From positions 111,294,903 to 111,358,902 of the forward strand of contig NC_084802.1 in NCBI RefSeq assembly GCF_963169125.1: a stretch of DNA of 64,000 nucleotides, in the 5' to 3' direction. Source of the stretch: Humulus lupulus. Lineage: Eukaryota; Streptophyta; Magnoliopsida; Rosales; Cannabaceae. Each line of letters begins with the position of its first letter. Positions within the stretch are counted from its first letter, which is position 1. Shown here in pieces: positions 30,932 through 42,359 of the stretch. A program made the translations under genes and the position numbers. Below the pieces are notes generated by a model. The model was not told the DNA's origin. It was given only the letters and a program-made list of their open reading frames with translations, and searched no databases.

Positions 30932-33585
30932 CTAAGCCCCATCAGCTGGCCCTTTGGATGTCGCGGTCTCACCCTGCTCCGCCGCGGCAGAGGCCTCTCC
31001 AGTCTCCGATGGAGGAGCCTCCTTATTCAGGCGGGCTTGAAGCCGCGGCAACAGGAATGCCCAGAGGTCCGGCGGCATGAAGGAGTAGTCCGCGTCCGGA
31101 TTGTGGGACCAGCAGTGATAGAATAGGTCCTGTAAGGACTGCTCCGACACGACCCGCTCGTCTTTCAGGGCGGTCTGGGAGGTCTGGACTTCGGCCTTCG
31201 CCACCTCAAGGTCTGCCCGCGATGCGGCCAGGGAGTTTTTAAGCTCTAGGTTCTCGGAGCGAAGCTTCTCTAGCTCGGATGCGGCCAGGGAGCGTTTAAG
31301 CTCTTGGTTCTCCGAGAGAACCTTCTCTAGCTCGGCTTTTGAGGCCGCCAAGGCGTCTCTCGCCTCCTGAGACTCCTGGAGGGCAGTCTGGCGATCTGCT
31401 TCCAAACCCTCGAGCTGGGCCTTGGTCCTAACGATGCCTCTATAGGCGGCAGCCATGCCCTGCAAGAAAAGAGTGATAAATTAGCAAACTGGAAGGAGAA
31501 AGGCGGCGTGTGAGTGTCAAAGCCTTAAAAGAAGGGGGCACTTTACCGTTAAAGTCATGTCCATAGCGGACTCTATAACTCGGACCGGGCTCGTTGTTTC
31601 GATGGCCCGGAGCTCCTTCTCCCTGATATTGTAATAGTGGCTGACGGCGTAGCTGGCCGACTCGTACACCGTACCCCGGAATGCTTCGGGCATCTTCTCC
31701 AGAGCCCGGGGGTCGACCGGGATACGCACGTCCGGGGCTACCGCGGCCAGATTCCCGACCTCTATTACCCCGTCCTGGGCGGCCAGTGGAGATCGTTGGG
31801 GTGGCGGATGCATGAGTCCTGTCCTGGCGACAGGGAGGTTCGCCCCCGCGACCTGGGATGACGGGTCTCTCCCCTTCTCCGTAGCTGGGGATTTGGTGGA
31901 GACCCCGGTCGAGCTCTTGGACTCGCGAAGCCTCTTTAACCTCGGCCCCGCTGGGGGATTCCCACCAAACACAACGCCCTGCAGACTATTCCCGGGCTGA
32001 GACATCTCTTCTGCCAAAGAGCAAAAAAACACGGTTATCAGCAATCATACAGAAATAAAGGCAATAAGAAAGCAAATACTAAGGGAGCCCTACCCCCCGA
32101 GCTGGAAGAGCCTAGGACGATTATCTCACGAACTGGCGAAGGTTCTAGGTCCGGTTCTGAATCGGGGCTGGACTCTTCTACGTACTGCCTAATCCCCGGA
32201 GCGTAGACGCCCCTCTGGAGCGCAGGCCACGTGCGTAAATTGGTCCCGTACTCCTCAAAAATGGCCGACCTAAAGGCTAGGGTATTATCTACTACTACGG
32301 TACCCTTGGGCCGACTCTCTTGGTTGTCCAGCACGAGCTGGTCAACGCAGTGGAGCAGAAGCGTGTCCAGGTCCGGATTCCTTGGGTGACGATGGACGAG
32401 CTGCCTAGGGTTGAACCTAACCAGCCGGGGGTCTGCAGTGGCCCTATCTACGTTCTTAAACAAGTAAAAGTTACCTTGACCGGAAGGACCCGCGGCTGCT
32501 CCGGATTGGGCCCTCTCCTCGATCATCCCCTGGGCGACCTCCAAGCTCCGCTTCCTGTTCCTCACCAAAGGAACTTCCTCACCTTCTTCCTCGCCTTCGT
32601 CATCTGCGACCTCCTCCGCGACGGTCGGCCTGTTGTCGCGGGCTGGGGGAGGCCCCCGGGGCCTTTTCAAATTCAAAGTCTGATTTGGGAAAATCAGCTT
32701 GCAGAATACCATCGTCTCGTCCGTCACGAGCACGCGGTAGTCTTTCTCACTGGGAGGCAGGTTCGCCAGTGTGTCGTATTGACCCCCGAGGGTCACGGAC
32801 TTTTCGGTCCTCGAGTAGATGGCTGCAAGGTCGGTCGAAATCAGAATTGGAATAAGGGACGGGCTAAAATAAGATAACCGTTAAAAGGCGAGCTAAATGG
32901 AGGATTACTTACGAGGGCGGTTGAAATAATGATGATCGCAGTTTCGGAACCCAGTAGACATAAAAAACTGGTCTTTGAAGTCGTTTGGATGGCTCGGCAG
33001 CTCGATCACTGCTGCTGTGTTAGGGAAGCGGGTTAAGTAATAGAACCCGTCGCCTCGCCCCCGCTGGTCCGGGCTGGCTTTGAGGCAGAAGAAATACAAG
33101 ATATCAGCAGGAGTGAGGACCTCCCACTCATGCTTTTGGAACAAATACCTCAGTCCCGCCAGCAGACGGTAGGAATTGGGGGGGAGCTGAAATGGGGCCA
33201 ACCCCACGTAGTTCAGAAAATCAGCAAAATACTGATCCAGGGGGAGGAAGGCCCCTGCCTTGAAGTGTTCCTCGCTCCAGGCCGCGAACGACTCGTCGAG
33301 CGGCGTGCAGCTCCTCTCCCCATCCGCAGCAGGTCGGGCGATCACGGAGGTCTTCCCCAGAGGAATGTTGTGGTTAAGGAAGATTTTGGTGATCTTTGCC
33401 TGGCTGGTTATCTTCGAGACGATTCTCTCCGCCTCGAAAAACGCGTCAGGAGCCACCTCGGCCTGCTTCTCCACCGCCGGTCCAAAGTGAGGAATTGGCG
33501 AGCTGGTCACCACCGCCTTTCCTTTATCCTTCTGGGAGGCCGAACTTCCCACATTCTTCTGTGGCAGATTTCTCTTTGGAGCCAT
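30932..33585 (-). CDS. Antisense five-exon gene in Tat element; spliced product 797 residues (gypsy-type transposon protein)
   Basis: Minus strand. Exon 1 (about 34290-34097) is non-coding, with no ATG. Exon 2 is 33593-32913 (ATG at 33585), exon 3 32822-32094, exon 4 32010-31547 and exon 5 31459-30932. Introns of 503, 90, 83 and 87 bp all begin GT and end AG with pyrimidine-rich 3' sites. The joins keep one open frame: 673+729+464+528 coding bases give 797 residues plus stop. Residues 1-225 hold a compact, aromatic-rich domain (FLPLDQYFADFLNYVGLAPF...) resembling the plant 'putative gypsy type transposon' family (Pfam Transposase_28), recalled not searched. Then come an acidic linker (about 310-330), an S/P-rich part, and a C-terminal coiled coil (about 630-725) of K/E/L heptads. 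No catalytic motif or clear nuclear signal was seen. Function is unknown; extra ORFs between pol and the 3' LTR, some antisense, are known in Tat elements. Confidence 0.82.
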
Positions 33586-34318
33586 CCGGTCGCCTATCGA
33601 ACAAAAGAAAACACTTTAGAAAAGGCGACCCAAGCAGGAGAGTGAGGCACGCATTAAGTACACGAGCTGGGGTAAGCCCAGCCCGTGGAGAGTGGTGCCA
33701 CGCGTTCCAAGGAACACGCGCCTATGCCTTCAACAGATCCCAGATTACTCGGAATTCATGTGTCAGATGGCTCAGAGTAAGAAAAATTTTTTTTGCCTTG
33801 GGGGGAAAGTTTCAACAGGCAAGGCGTGGCAAAACCGCTTTTAAGGCGTATTCCCTAAGCTACCCGGTTTTTGCACCCAAAGTTCCTACGGATCCTACCA
33901 GAAATTGTTCCTAAGAAAGAATCATGGAACCCATGTTCTAAGGCGATGTCCCATGGAAAATGTGCCCTAATCAAAGAAGGGCCATCACCCTCCATATCCG
34001 CGCGACCCAGAAAACCTCTGCATGTGGCTACAGTAAAAATTTTTACCTAGGCTACAGTGGCATGCTTTCAAAAATAAATGGGGACAGAAGACTTACAGTA
34101 TAGGGTTGGATGGTGAGCGAGGTTGCTGCGCGGGTAGGGGCTTCGTTGGCACAGTAGTCTCCAAGGCCTTGAAGGAACTCGCACGCTTAAGCTTCGTGAA
34201 CGGAGAAGATGAGAGCAATGGAAATGAGGGTTTTTCTCTTCGGAAGGTCAGAGAGAAAAGAAGGAAATTTGAGAGGTTCTGAATGGTAAGGTGGTCCGTG
34301 CGTGGGATGACCACCCCC

Positions 34319-34343
34319 TTTTTATACAAGGGGGGATCACGTG
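34319..34343 (-). promoter_or_regulatory. Promoter of the antisense gene: TATA box and G-box
   Basis: Minus-strand TATAAAAA at 34319-34326, with CACGTG (34338-34343) 12 bp upstream of it. Downstream the minus strand turns pyrimidine-rich, like a plant 5' leader, and reaches a GTAAGT donor at 34096-34091. This supports an independent promoter facing away from the 3' LTR. Confidence 0.65.
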
Positions 34344-34537
34344 TAAAAGGCTCCTGGGAGACCCTCCACTCGAAATGTGAAACGACGGCTGGACAGTAGG
34401 CTAGGCCATTTAATGCGGTTCTCGTAGAATGTACCGTCGCCACCCGCGGCGTTCCACGTATCAGACGCATGCGAAAGGCATGGAATGCGAAGGGTTGTGG
34501 GAGAAGTCTAAAAGCTCCAACTGTGGTCTCCCATGTC

Positions 34538-34545
34538 TGACGTCA
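34538..34545. promoter_or_regulatory. TGACGTCA element upstream of antisense promoter
   Basis: Palindromic TGACGTCA, the core bound by plant bZIP/TGA-type factors, lies between the antisense TATA box and the 3' LTR, 30 bp from the LTR edge. Confidence 0.5.
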
Positions 34546-34562
34546 TGGACCACGAGCAGGAG

Positions 34563-34575
34563 CTTGGGGGGCAGA
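34563..34575 (+). other. Polypurine tract before 3' LTR
   Basis: CTTGGGGGGCAGA ends exactly where the 3' LTR starts (34576); the expected primer for plus-strand DNA. Confidence 0.75.
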
Positions 34576-35353
34576 TGTACGCCCTGGATTTCCCACGGGC
34601 TGTTTAGCAGGACGATCCTCGGACTAAACATGATTTAGCCCGAGGCTCCCACAGGCCAGAGGCTTTATCTTCAGGACGGGCCCTTTCTAGCTCGAGGGGA
34701 TGGAGTTTCCTGCTCCGTCTTGTTGTTCCAGGAGCTGGGAACAACATCCGACGACCACTGAAGGATCAGCTCGGGTTATGGATTGCTCCGGTAGCGAGCT
34801 TCTCAGGAAGCTCTGACCCTATGGGAGGTCAACACGCAAGATAAACGTGCATAATCCTGCCATCACGTGTCCGATATCCCCCTGACTTCTCGGACACGCC
34901 GCAGGAACGTGCGTATTCAGACACCCACGGATGGGTTGGGCCGTGCGGCCCATTATCTCCTTCCATACTGATTAGACCACACTTGTGTGTCAGGTTTAGG
35001 AAGTAATCATGAATATCACAGACTTGATATGACAAATGGTAAGGTCACGGGATGACCTCCTTACCAATTTCCAGGTGTCTTCTCCTATAAATATGGAGAC
35101 CCTGGGAATTGATAGAGGTTGGAAGAAATAGTCTTGTAAGAACTATATATTTTGTAAACTAATTACCCAGAAAAGATCAACAATATTGACTAGTGGAGTA
35201 GAAGGATTTTAACCTTCGAACCACTTAAAAAACGTGTTTAGGGTCACCTAGTTCTTCTCACAAAGATTTCATATCTGCGGCGGTTCTACTTTTAAGTACT
35301 AATCTCTTTCTCTTCTTCTCTTAATTACCTGTTGCCGAAGAACCGCGTCAACA
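34576..35353 (+). repeat. 3' LTR of Tat gypsy element
   Basis: 778 bp, 775 identical to the 5' LTR, followed by the ATTAA duplication. TATA box at 35086-35093. Confidence 0.95.
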
Positions 35354-35358
35354 ATTAA

Positions 35359-37257
35359 CTTTTGTATTTATATGTTTTTATAATTTTATCATAATTTATA
35401 TTAAGTATTAATATTATTTATTAAGATTATCATAATTTCATTTTTCTATAAAGTAAGATTAATTTATATATAAAATTAGGTTTTCTTGCATTATTAAAAA
35501 ATATTAGCTTATTAATGAAAAGGGTTTCATTTAATGCCAAGCTCTCGACACATTTGGGACTCCAAAAATGAACTCATTTCAGCACACAAAGAAGCAGCGA
35601 CGGCTGGGCACCTGCTCCACCTCCGACGACGTTTTCTCCATTCGGTTGCGACGTCTTCTCCAGTTCCGGCGGCGTCTGGTCACTTTTGTCTTACTTTGGA
35701 TAGTCACTTTTTTATTTTGGAAGCCTTCCCATTAGGTTCTAAACACTCTCTTTGCTCCCATTGTGGTAAGGTCTCTATTTAGGGCTTTTTTTTTTTTTTT
35801 TTTTTTTTCTTCTGGTGTTTTAATGGTTCTTCTACTAGGCATTTTCGTTTGTCTTTATTATTGTTGATCATAGTTGGTTTTGGAAGTAGATTGAGATGAA
35901 ATATTAAGGACCTTTTTCAATCAACTCCCTTTTGGTTGAACTTCCCCAAATTGATGTTTATATATGTGTGTGTATATTCTGAAGTCTTTATTGTCTTCAC
36001 CGATTTTATTTTGAAGTTGTGCTGTAAGGATTGTTTGGTTCATTTCTTGTGATTAGTTTCGTCATTTTGAAATAATTAGGAAAATGATAGGGATAATTTA
36101 ATGTTTCCATAAACGGTGCTATATGAATATATAATCACAAGTTATTGTAGATAGTGTCTTTTTTGGAGTCTCACTAGTTTATATACTTTTATAATCAATA
36201 GTTTAGTATGAGAAGTAATTGATGAGCCTTGAAGTGAAGCACGTGTCTTTGATTGTGGTGTATGTTTCGATATTTTTGCCTTTGTGTGCAGTGTATTCTC
36301 TCTTTATGTTTCGATATTGTTGCCTTTGTGTGCAGTGTATATTCTCTCTTTATGCTACACATCTCTTTATTGATAAATGAAGTTCTTATCCCCTGTGAGA
36401 TGTCACCAAGTTAGATCCCCTTTATATATTAACTTGAACTGACTTGAATCAATATCTATCTAAAAAGAGTTCAAATATAGAGGGTAATCAATATAAACAT
36501 GGGAACAAGCAAAGTGTTTAAATAATGATTCAACACCCAGGTGGTTCTTTTGGGCATTCACCAAATGAATGAGATGCAGATGTAGTTATCATCCATGTTT
36601 AAATACATAATTTACTTCATACTACATTTATTTTGCTTTTAAAATTTTTGTTATTTAAATATGTATATCATAGTACCATAGAGGGTCAGCTACAAAAACC
36701 TACATCACGACATAAGGATATGTATGAAATACTAAATAGTGATATAATATGCAAATATAGCTCATAGTTGGGTGGAAGTGAGATTATATGGAAATATTAT
36801 ATTCATTAAGGGGAATACGCATAGGAGTCAATGACTACTACTTTACAATGTAATCTCAAAATTATGTTTCTTTCTTTATTTGTTGTGATCGATTGTTATA
36901 TATGTTTTTAATATTCATTTGAATATGTGATTGGAATTACTTATTATTTGTGGGGTTACTTTGTGAAATATCAGAGTAATTTTACAAAATTCATTTAAGA
37001 TACTTTTTAAGGCATGATATGGTTAATTGCAGCTGATATTATGTTGAATTTGAAGCATACAATAAGGATCACGAGGAAAGGTCATCCTTTGGAACTTTTG
37101 GTTAGTAATAATACTGCTCTTTTTTCTATTCTCCGGATATCATGACAGTTGACTTTAGATAATGGCTATTTATTTTGTAATTAAAGTATTTTTCCAGAAA
37201 GATAAGTAATAGTTTGAGTTATTATTAGAAGAGAGCTATTTGATGCTTTGTCACGAT
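35359..37257 (+). other. CACTA interior, exon-like segments, no protein gene
   Basis: A GC-richer stretch at about 35540-35765 ends in a good donor (ATTGTG then GTAAGG). A 68-bp segment 37033-37100 lies between TTGCAG and GTTAGT, like an internal exon. A run of 23 T lies at 35786-35808. No long frame is conserved; the 82-codon frame at 35534 has no recognisable domain. It is possibly a captured, spliced host fragment or a non-coding CACTA transcript. Confidence 0.35.
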
Positions 37258-37272
37258 GTTTGTTGCTAGTTT

Positions 37273-38640
37273 GTTTTTGGTAAATCAAATCTGCGTATAG
37301 CTTGAACTTCCAATTTACAACCAAGACATCACCAATTTTAGAGGCCTGTCAAAATTCTATTACAATTTCTCAAACCATTATCTATCTATCAACTGTATCT
37401 TGTTAGGCATAATGCTTCTAAATCTACTCTTTACATTAAATTGAATTTTTTTAATAAGTATTGCTACTGTATAAACTCTATGATTCCACAAAGCCTCATT
37501 TCTGGCCCACCAAATCTGGTATATCAATGTAGCCAGAGTCACCATGAACACTTGCTTCCTGAATCGACTGAGTCTTGACTTAGCTGTCCAACGCATCAGC
37601 TTATGTAAGGTGTTAGCTGCTGATTTCCAATCCGACCAGCTCTTAATATGCCTCAAACAAGTAGAACTCAAATAACAATCAAAGAATACATGTTCTCTTG
37701 ATTCCTTGCTACTATCACACAGAATACAGTGATTATCACTAGTTATATTGAATCTGAAAAGTCTATCGTTCAATTGTAATCTGTCCAAAAAGGAAAGCCA
37801 TAGAATGAATTTATGCTTTGGTATGATGGCTCTATTCCAGACTTCTCTATACCAGGATACCTTTTGGTGTGATATAATAAGTGCTTTGTATCCCTCAACA
37901 ATCTTCTAAACCCCCGAAGAGCAAATGTGAGTCAGATTCAGATCCTTGAATTTCTCCTTAACTTTGACAATCTGTTTCCAAAACCAGCTGCTGTTACTCG
38001 GGGCTTTATAGACCCACCATTCAGCCTCTCTTATATACACAGCATGTATCCATCGTACCCATAAAGAATCTTTTTTCGATGCCACTGCCCATACATACTT
38101 ACCAATAGCTGCTTCATTCCACTCCTTGATCTTTCTAAAGCCCAAACCTCCTTCAGCCTTAGTTTTACAGATATCCTCCCAAGAAACTTGCCCTGAAGTA
38201 GTAGTCTCAGATAAGCCTTTCCATAGAAAACTCCTACAAATTGTATTTACTTGTTGCAAAACCTTTTTAGGGAGAAGCATAATCTGAGCCCAATATGTAT
38301 GAATTGCCATCAGTACTGAATTAACCAATGTTGCTCTGCCCGCATAGGAAAGATTCCTAGTGCTCCATACTTTAATCCGCTAGACCATTTTCTCCACTAA
38401 AATTGTACATTAAACTGCTGAGATTTGCTTTGCACAAATAGGTATTCCCAAGTATCGGAATGGTAGGTATTGCCTTTTAAATCTAGAGGAGTCAACTACT
38501 CTTTGAACCTCCAAATCATCCATATTGCTGCAGTAGAGAGCTGACTACGAGGCATTTGGCTGGAGTCCAGAGGTTTGTGAAAACAATTTCAGTTCTCTGA
38601 GCATAAGATAGATCAACTTAAAGTCCCCATGACAGAACAC
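37273..38640 (-). mobile_element. 5'-truncated LINE (non-LTR retrotransposon), C-terminal RT and zf-RVT
   Basis: Flanked by GTTTGTTGCTAGTTT at 37258-37272 and again at 38641-38655, a perfect 15-bp duplication. Minus frame: at 38640 it opens with VFCHGDFK, the part just after the RT YADD box. Then come a YLGIPI segment, KMV.RIK.W....LSYAGR.TL.NSVL, a WEDICK..EGGLGFR stretch and the zinc finger C-x2-C-x8-H-x4-C (CILCDSSKESREHVFFDC). In-frame stops include those near 38545, 38420, 38378 and 37906-37908, so it is dead. Only a short T-rich stretch marks the tail side. The domain order is that of plant L1-type LINEs, and truncation by incomplete reverse transcription is typical. It sits inside the CACTA element. 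Confidence 0.9.
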
Positions 38641-38655
38641 GTTTGTTGCTAGTTT

Positions 38656-41410
38656 AATTTAACTTGTCTTTTCTATTAATTGGACTTCAGGTTATTGGAT
38701 TTTTCCTCCAGCTTATTTGTATTTGACATAGGTGATAAATTTTTCTAGTCTATTTAGGCTAGTGTGTGGTTATGGTTTGTTATTAGAAGTTTTTAATTAT
38801 ATTTTTTTTTCTTCATAGTTGTATTCTTTCATGTTCTAATAGTTTTAGAATTCATATTGGGGTTACATCTATTAATTTTGTTGATTCTCTTCTACTTAGG
38901 GTGGTGGATTTAGACTTATTTATAATAGGTCATATAAATATATATATATATACATAAAGCATTTACATTGGCATGGGATTTTTTGTTTGTGGCTTTTGTC
39001 AGATTATTGTTTGGCTCGTTATGTGTGTATGTGCTGAGACAGACTTCACAGAAACTTTTTTTGCAACAGTTTGCAAGAGGTATGCCTCTAACTTTTATTT
39101 TAATACTATGTAAATGTTAGAGGAGTTTGAATATCTTAAATATTCATCCATAATGAAGTAGGTTCTGAGATTGATACTGTGTGCTGCGGTGATAACAGAA
39201 AGTTGAGAACTTGTGTGTTTTAGTGAAGTAGGATCTGAGAAATTTGTGTGCTGTGGAGATAAGGAAGAAAACTTGTGTGTTGTTTGAATGGATATTGGCA
39301 AATGGTTGGTTGCTAGTATGGGGAAAATGTTGTTCGATTTTATGTAGACTTGTCTATGATTATCCTATAATTGAATTGTGTTTGTTTGATTGGTTTGATT
39401 ATAACATATACTTGTATGAATGTACTTATTGCGTGTTGGCATACACATATAGCATAACCTTTTTTACTTCTTGTTTTATATATGTTACTTTTCTTATTGT
39501 TCCTTGTCTAATGTCTTTGGTGAGGTGATTTATAACATTGAGCATCACTTTTGGTTCTTGTGATCACGTTTAGGTTCAATAGTATAAAGTGCTATACAAA
39601 AGTTTGACATTATTAACATATTGGTTGATAATTCATAGTTATATTGGACTCTTTTCATTCTTTTGGACTAGCATTTATTTGAGCACAACACTTTTTTTGG
39701 TTCCCATTCATACTTGTATTACTTTTGAGTACAATATATTCCATGTTATAATATTTCAGGCATTAATTTTATGAAGATGCCACATAGAGGTAGGGACAAT
39801 TTGTGAAATAGACCAAACCTTAGTGAATTTTGATCGAAAACTTGGCCAAATGGGCAATGCTCAGTCCAAGATCATGAAGATCAAAATACTAAATACTAAA
39901 TAGACTCATAATGATATTGATATTAGATTTAGGAGTATTTTGTGCTGCTATATTTGTTGTATTCAGATTTATATTGCTTTGAGGCTTTAGGTACCCTACT
40001 TTTGATATTAGTATTATAGGGTACATTTGAGCTACTTTTATCTGACTTTGTTTTTGGTCTTGTTATGTTTATCAGATTCGGGGTATATTTTTGTTTTAGT
40101 GTCGGTGCTTAATATTTTTAGATTTATTGATTTTAGTGTATATTATGTATTTATATTTTTTGTTGGATACTTTGCTTCTAATTTTGTTATGTTTATTCAG
40201 ATTCAGGGTATATATATAAACTGCTCTATTGGTGGCTGTTGGTACCCTGTATATAATTTTATATTGGGTATTCTATGGCATATTTGTGTTGTGTTTACTC
40301 TGTTAGTGCTGAAGACTTTGTTTATTATCTTGTTATATTAATCAGCTTTAGGATATATTTGTATTTTGATGTCAGTGCTTAATTTTTTTTTAGATTTGTT
40401 GATTTTAGTTATATATTTTTTGTTCGATACTTTGCCTTTGATTTTGTTATGTTTATTTAGATTTAGAGTATATACGTGTGCTATTGTAATTAAGATCTTT
40501 TTTGTGATTCATCTTTTACGTTCATTGATTTTGGTATATATATATATAAATATGTTAATGATGGATATTTCTTTATGGTATTATTATGGTTAATTATATT
40601 TATGGTATTCTTTTTTTTTTTGGCAATGATGTTAAAATAATGAGTACGCTTATTATGTTGGTGATTATAGGACTTATTGTGCTCTTATATTTTTAAAGGC
40701 ATAGAAAGTGTCATAAATGCTCATAATAAGTCATTCTTTTTTCTTTTTGAAATCCTTATGATGATTAAATTGGAGATATTCTATTATTAAATTGGGAATT
40801 TTGTTATACTTTAATTCACAACATTATTGGTTTTGCAACCGTCTCAAACCTTGTTGGCATTCTTATGAGGTCAGTTTTTGTTTAATAATCTCTAGGAGGG
40901 ATTAATCAACTAATTTTACATATTTTTATTGTTGGTTCTCTCATTCATTTGTTAATATATTATGGTAAGATATAGTATTTTATTATAATTTGAAGTCTTT
41001 AATTCATTGGTGCAGGGAATATCATAGGACTGACTTTTATGGTGGATGCCTAGATTTATTAGGAAGAATATTGAGAAAAGAAACATGATTGAGTTTGAAG
41101 TGATTTGGAGAAGAGAATTATGTTGTATTATATATTTTGAAGTTTATGGATGTATAATATTATAACGAATTTTTATTGACAATTATTTAGTCTCATGGGG
41201 ATTTGATGTATTATTTACATTTCAATTGTATGAATAAATGTTGTATGCATATGAACTTTTATTATGATAAATATAATTTTTTTTACAAGTTATGGTAATA
41301 ATAATTAATTATGTGAGTAATTTTTTTATTTAAATTTATATCAAACTTTAATTGTTAAAAATATAATTAAAAGTTTTTAAAAATATATATCAAAATGTTA
41401 TTATTTATAC
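38656..41410 (+). other. CACTA interior, AT-rich, internal duplications
   Basis: No credible protein. An imperfect tandem duplication of about 75-80 bp lies at 39154-39285 (GAAGTAGG.TCTGAGA.. twice), and diverged repeats around TTTTGTTATGTTTAT.AGATT recur at 40030-40480. Exon-like starts follow TTTCAG at 39759 and TGCAG at 41015. Short hydrophobic frames at 39244-40593 are T-rich artefacts. Confidence 0.35.
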
Positions 41411-41414
41411 ATAT

Positions 41415-41696
41415 AAATTTAATGTAACGGAGACACCTAATAACTGTCGGCGTTTCTAGCAACGACACCTATTAATTTTCGGCGTTGCCAGCAACGACGA
41501 CACTTATTAACTGTCGGTATTTCCAGCAACGGCGACACCTATTAACTGTCGTCGTAGCCAACAATTATGACACTTATTAACTGTCGGCGTAGCTAACTCT
41601 ACGCCGGTATAGGCAAATACTACAGTTAGTCGACTGTTGTCATTGTTCAATAGCGACAACTCAAAAATGTCGGGAAAGCCCGTTTTTATAGTAGTG
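41415..41696. repeat. CACTA right subterminal and terminal repeats
   Basis: Five or more copies of TTAACTGTCGGCGT or variants, spaced about 30-45 bp with GCAACG(A/G)CGACAC between them, then the terminal inverted repeat ending ...TATAGTAGTG. Confidence 0.8.
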
Positions 41697-41699
41697 CTA

Positions 41700-42359
41700 G
41701 TACGATTTATAGTTAATATACGAGATGCGAGTGATCTAGATTTAAATTACTAATGTGGATAGACATCTAAGTAAATGTGATGTATATAATAGAGATTATA
41801 TATGACATGATTGATGAGAATTAATTATCTTTATGAACTTGTCGTTTGACATAATGAATTCAGTGGTATCATAACGATGATCATTTGTGGATTAGTATAA
41901 ATTCTTAGTATTCATGAACTCTTATTTTTCTGGAAGATCAATGTGTGAGCTTTCATAATCTAGATAGGAAGATGGTTGATTTAATACAAAAATATTCGAG
42001 GATAGTTGACAGGCTATAAGAGGTAATCTCTACTCTATTTGTATGTGATTTAATATATCTATATGTGTATGATCCTGACTGCTAATAATAATTTTAAAAA
42101 TACCCTAGTTGGTAACTCTGAATTATTCTTCTAATACCAACACCAATTACCAATGTATTATTAGCAAGATCCATTTATTTTCTTTAGCAGTATATTCAAT
42201 ATTACACTTGATTATTAAGTCGTACAAATCAGTCCCTGTCATTACGTCATATCTACATATTTGTAGTGTTACAGAATATTTAATTAGCTAGCTAGATAGT
42301 AGTAGTAGTAGTTAGTATTAGTTTGTAGTATGTTTGATTCCGTGGATTTTGGTTCAACC
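41700..42359. other. AT-rich flank of CACTA, nothing assignable
   Basis: Ancient host or repeat sequence. A short AGT microsatellite lies near 42297-42313. No gene supported. Confidence 0.4.

Larger units (their letters stand above)
22816..35353 (+). mobile_element. Full-length Ty3/gypsy retrotransposon, Tat lineage, recent insertion
   Basis: Two 778-bp LTRs (22816-23593 and 34576-35353) differ at three positions only: 23301 C/T, 23400 C/T and 23584 A/C. Flanks are ATTAA at 22811-22815 and ATTAA at 35354-35358. Order: LTR, primer site, one 2108-codon gag-pol frame, internal polypurine-like site, 122-bp hairpin minisatellite, antisense five-exon gene, polypurine tract, LTR. Tat lineage is supported by the second, archaeal-type RNase H after the RT-linked one, and by the extra region between pol and the 3' LTR. 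LTR divergence of about 0.4% implies a young insertion, a few hundred thousand years or less under usual plant rates (inference). It appears able to encode all its own proteins. Confidence 0.95.
22380..41696. mobile_element. CACTA (En/Spm-type) DNA transposon, non-autonomous, with nested insertions
   Basis: Left end CGCTACTACAAAA... (22380) and the reverse complement of the right end CACTACTATAAAA... (41696) match at 25 of 29 positions and share GGGCTTTCCCGACAT. The 3 bases outside are CTA on the left (22377-22379) and CTA on the right (41697-41699), the 3-bp duplication expected for CACTA. Inside each terminus are many short subterminal repeats around CCGACAGTTA / TAACTGTCGG. No CACTA transposase frame (TnpA or TnpD type) is seen. 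Subtracting the gypsy and LINE insertions with their duplications leaves about 5.4 kb. It is probably a non-autonomous copy mobilised in trans. Confidence 0.88.

Noticed and set aside
34093..34470. 125-codon minus frame
   Set aside because: It spans the antisense promoter and leader and crosses the GTAAGT donor; the real first ATG is in exon 2 at 33585.
35534..35782. 82-codon plus frame as a small host gene
   Set aside because: No recognised domain. It reads across a likely splice donor at 35765 and lies inside a transposon.
37378..38328. Two minus frames as candidate CACTA transposase
   Set aside because: Their motifs (SYAGR, zf-RVT finger) are LINE reverse transcriptase features, and a 15-bp duplication brackets them.
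39244..40593. Hydrophobic frames that look like membrane proteins
   Set aside because: T-rich DNA yields F/I/L/Y-rich frames. The region is repetitive CACTA interior with no family match.
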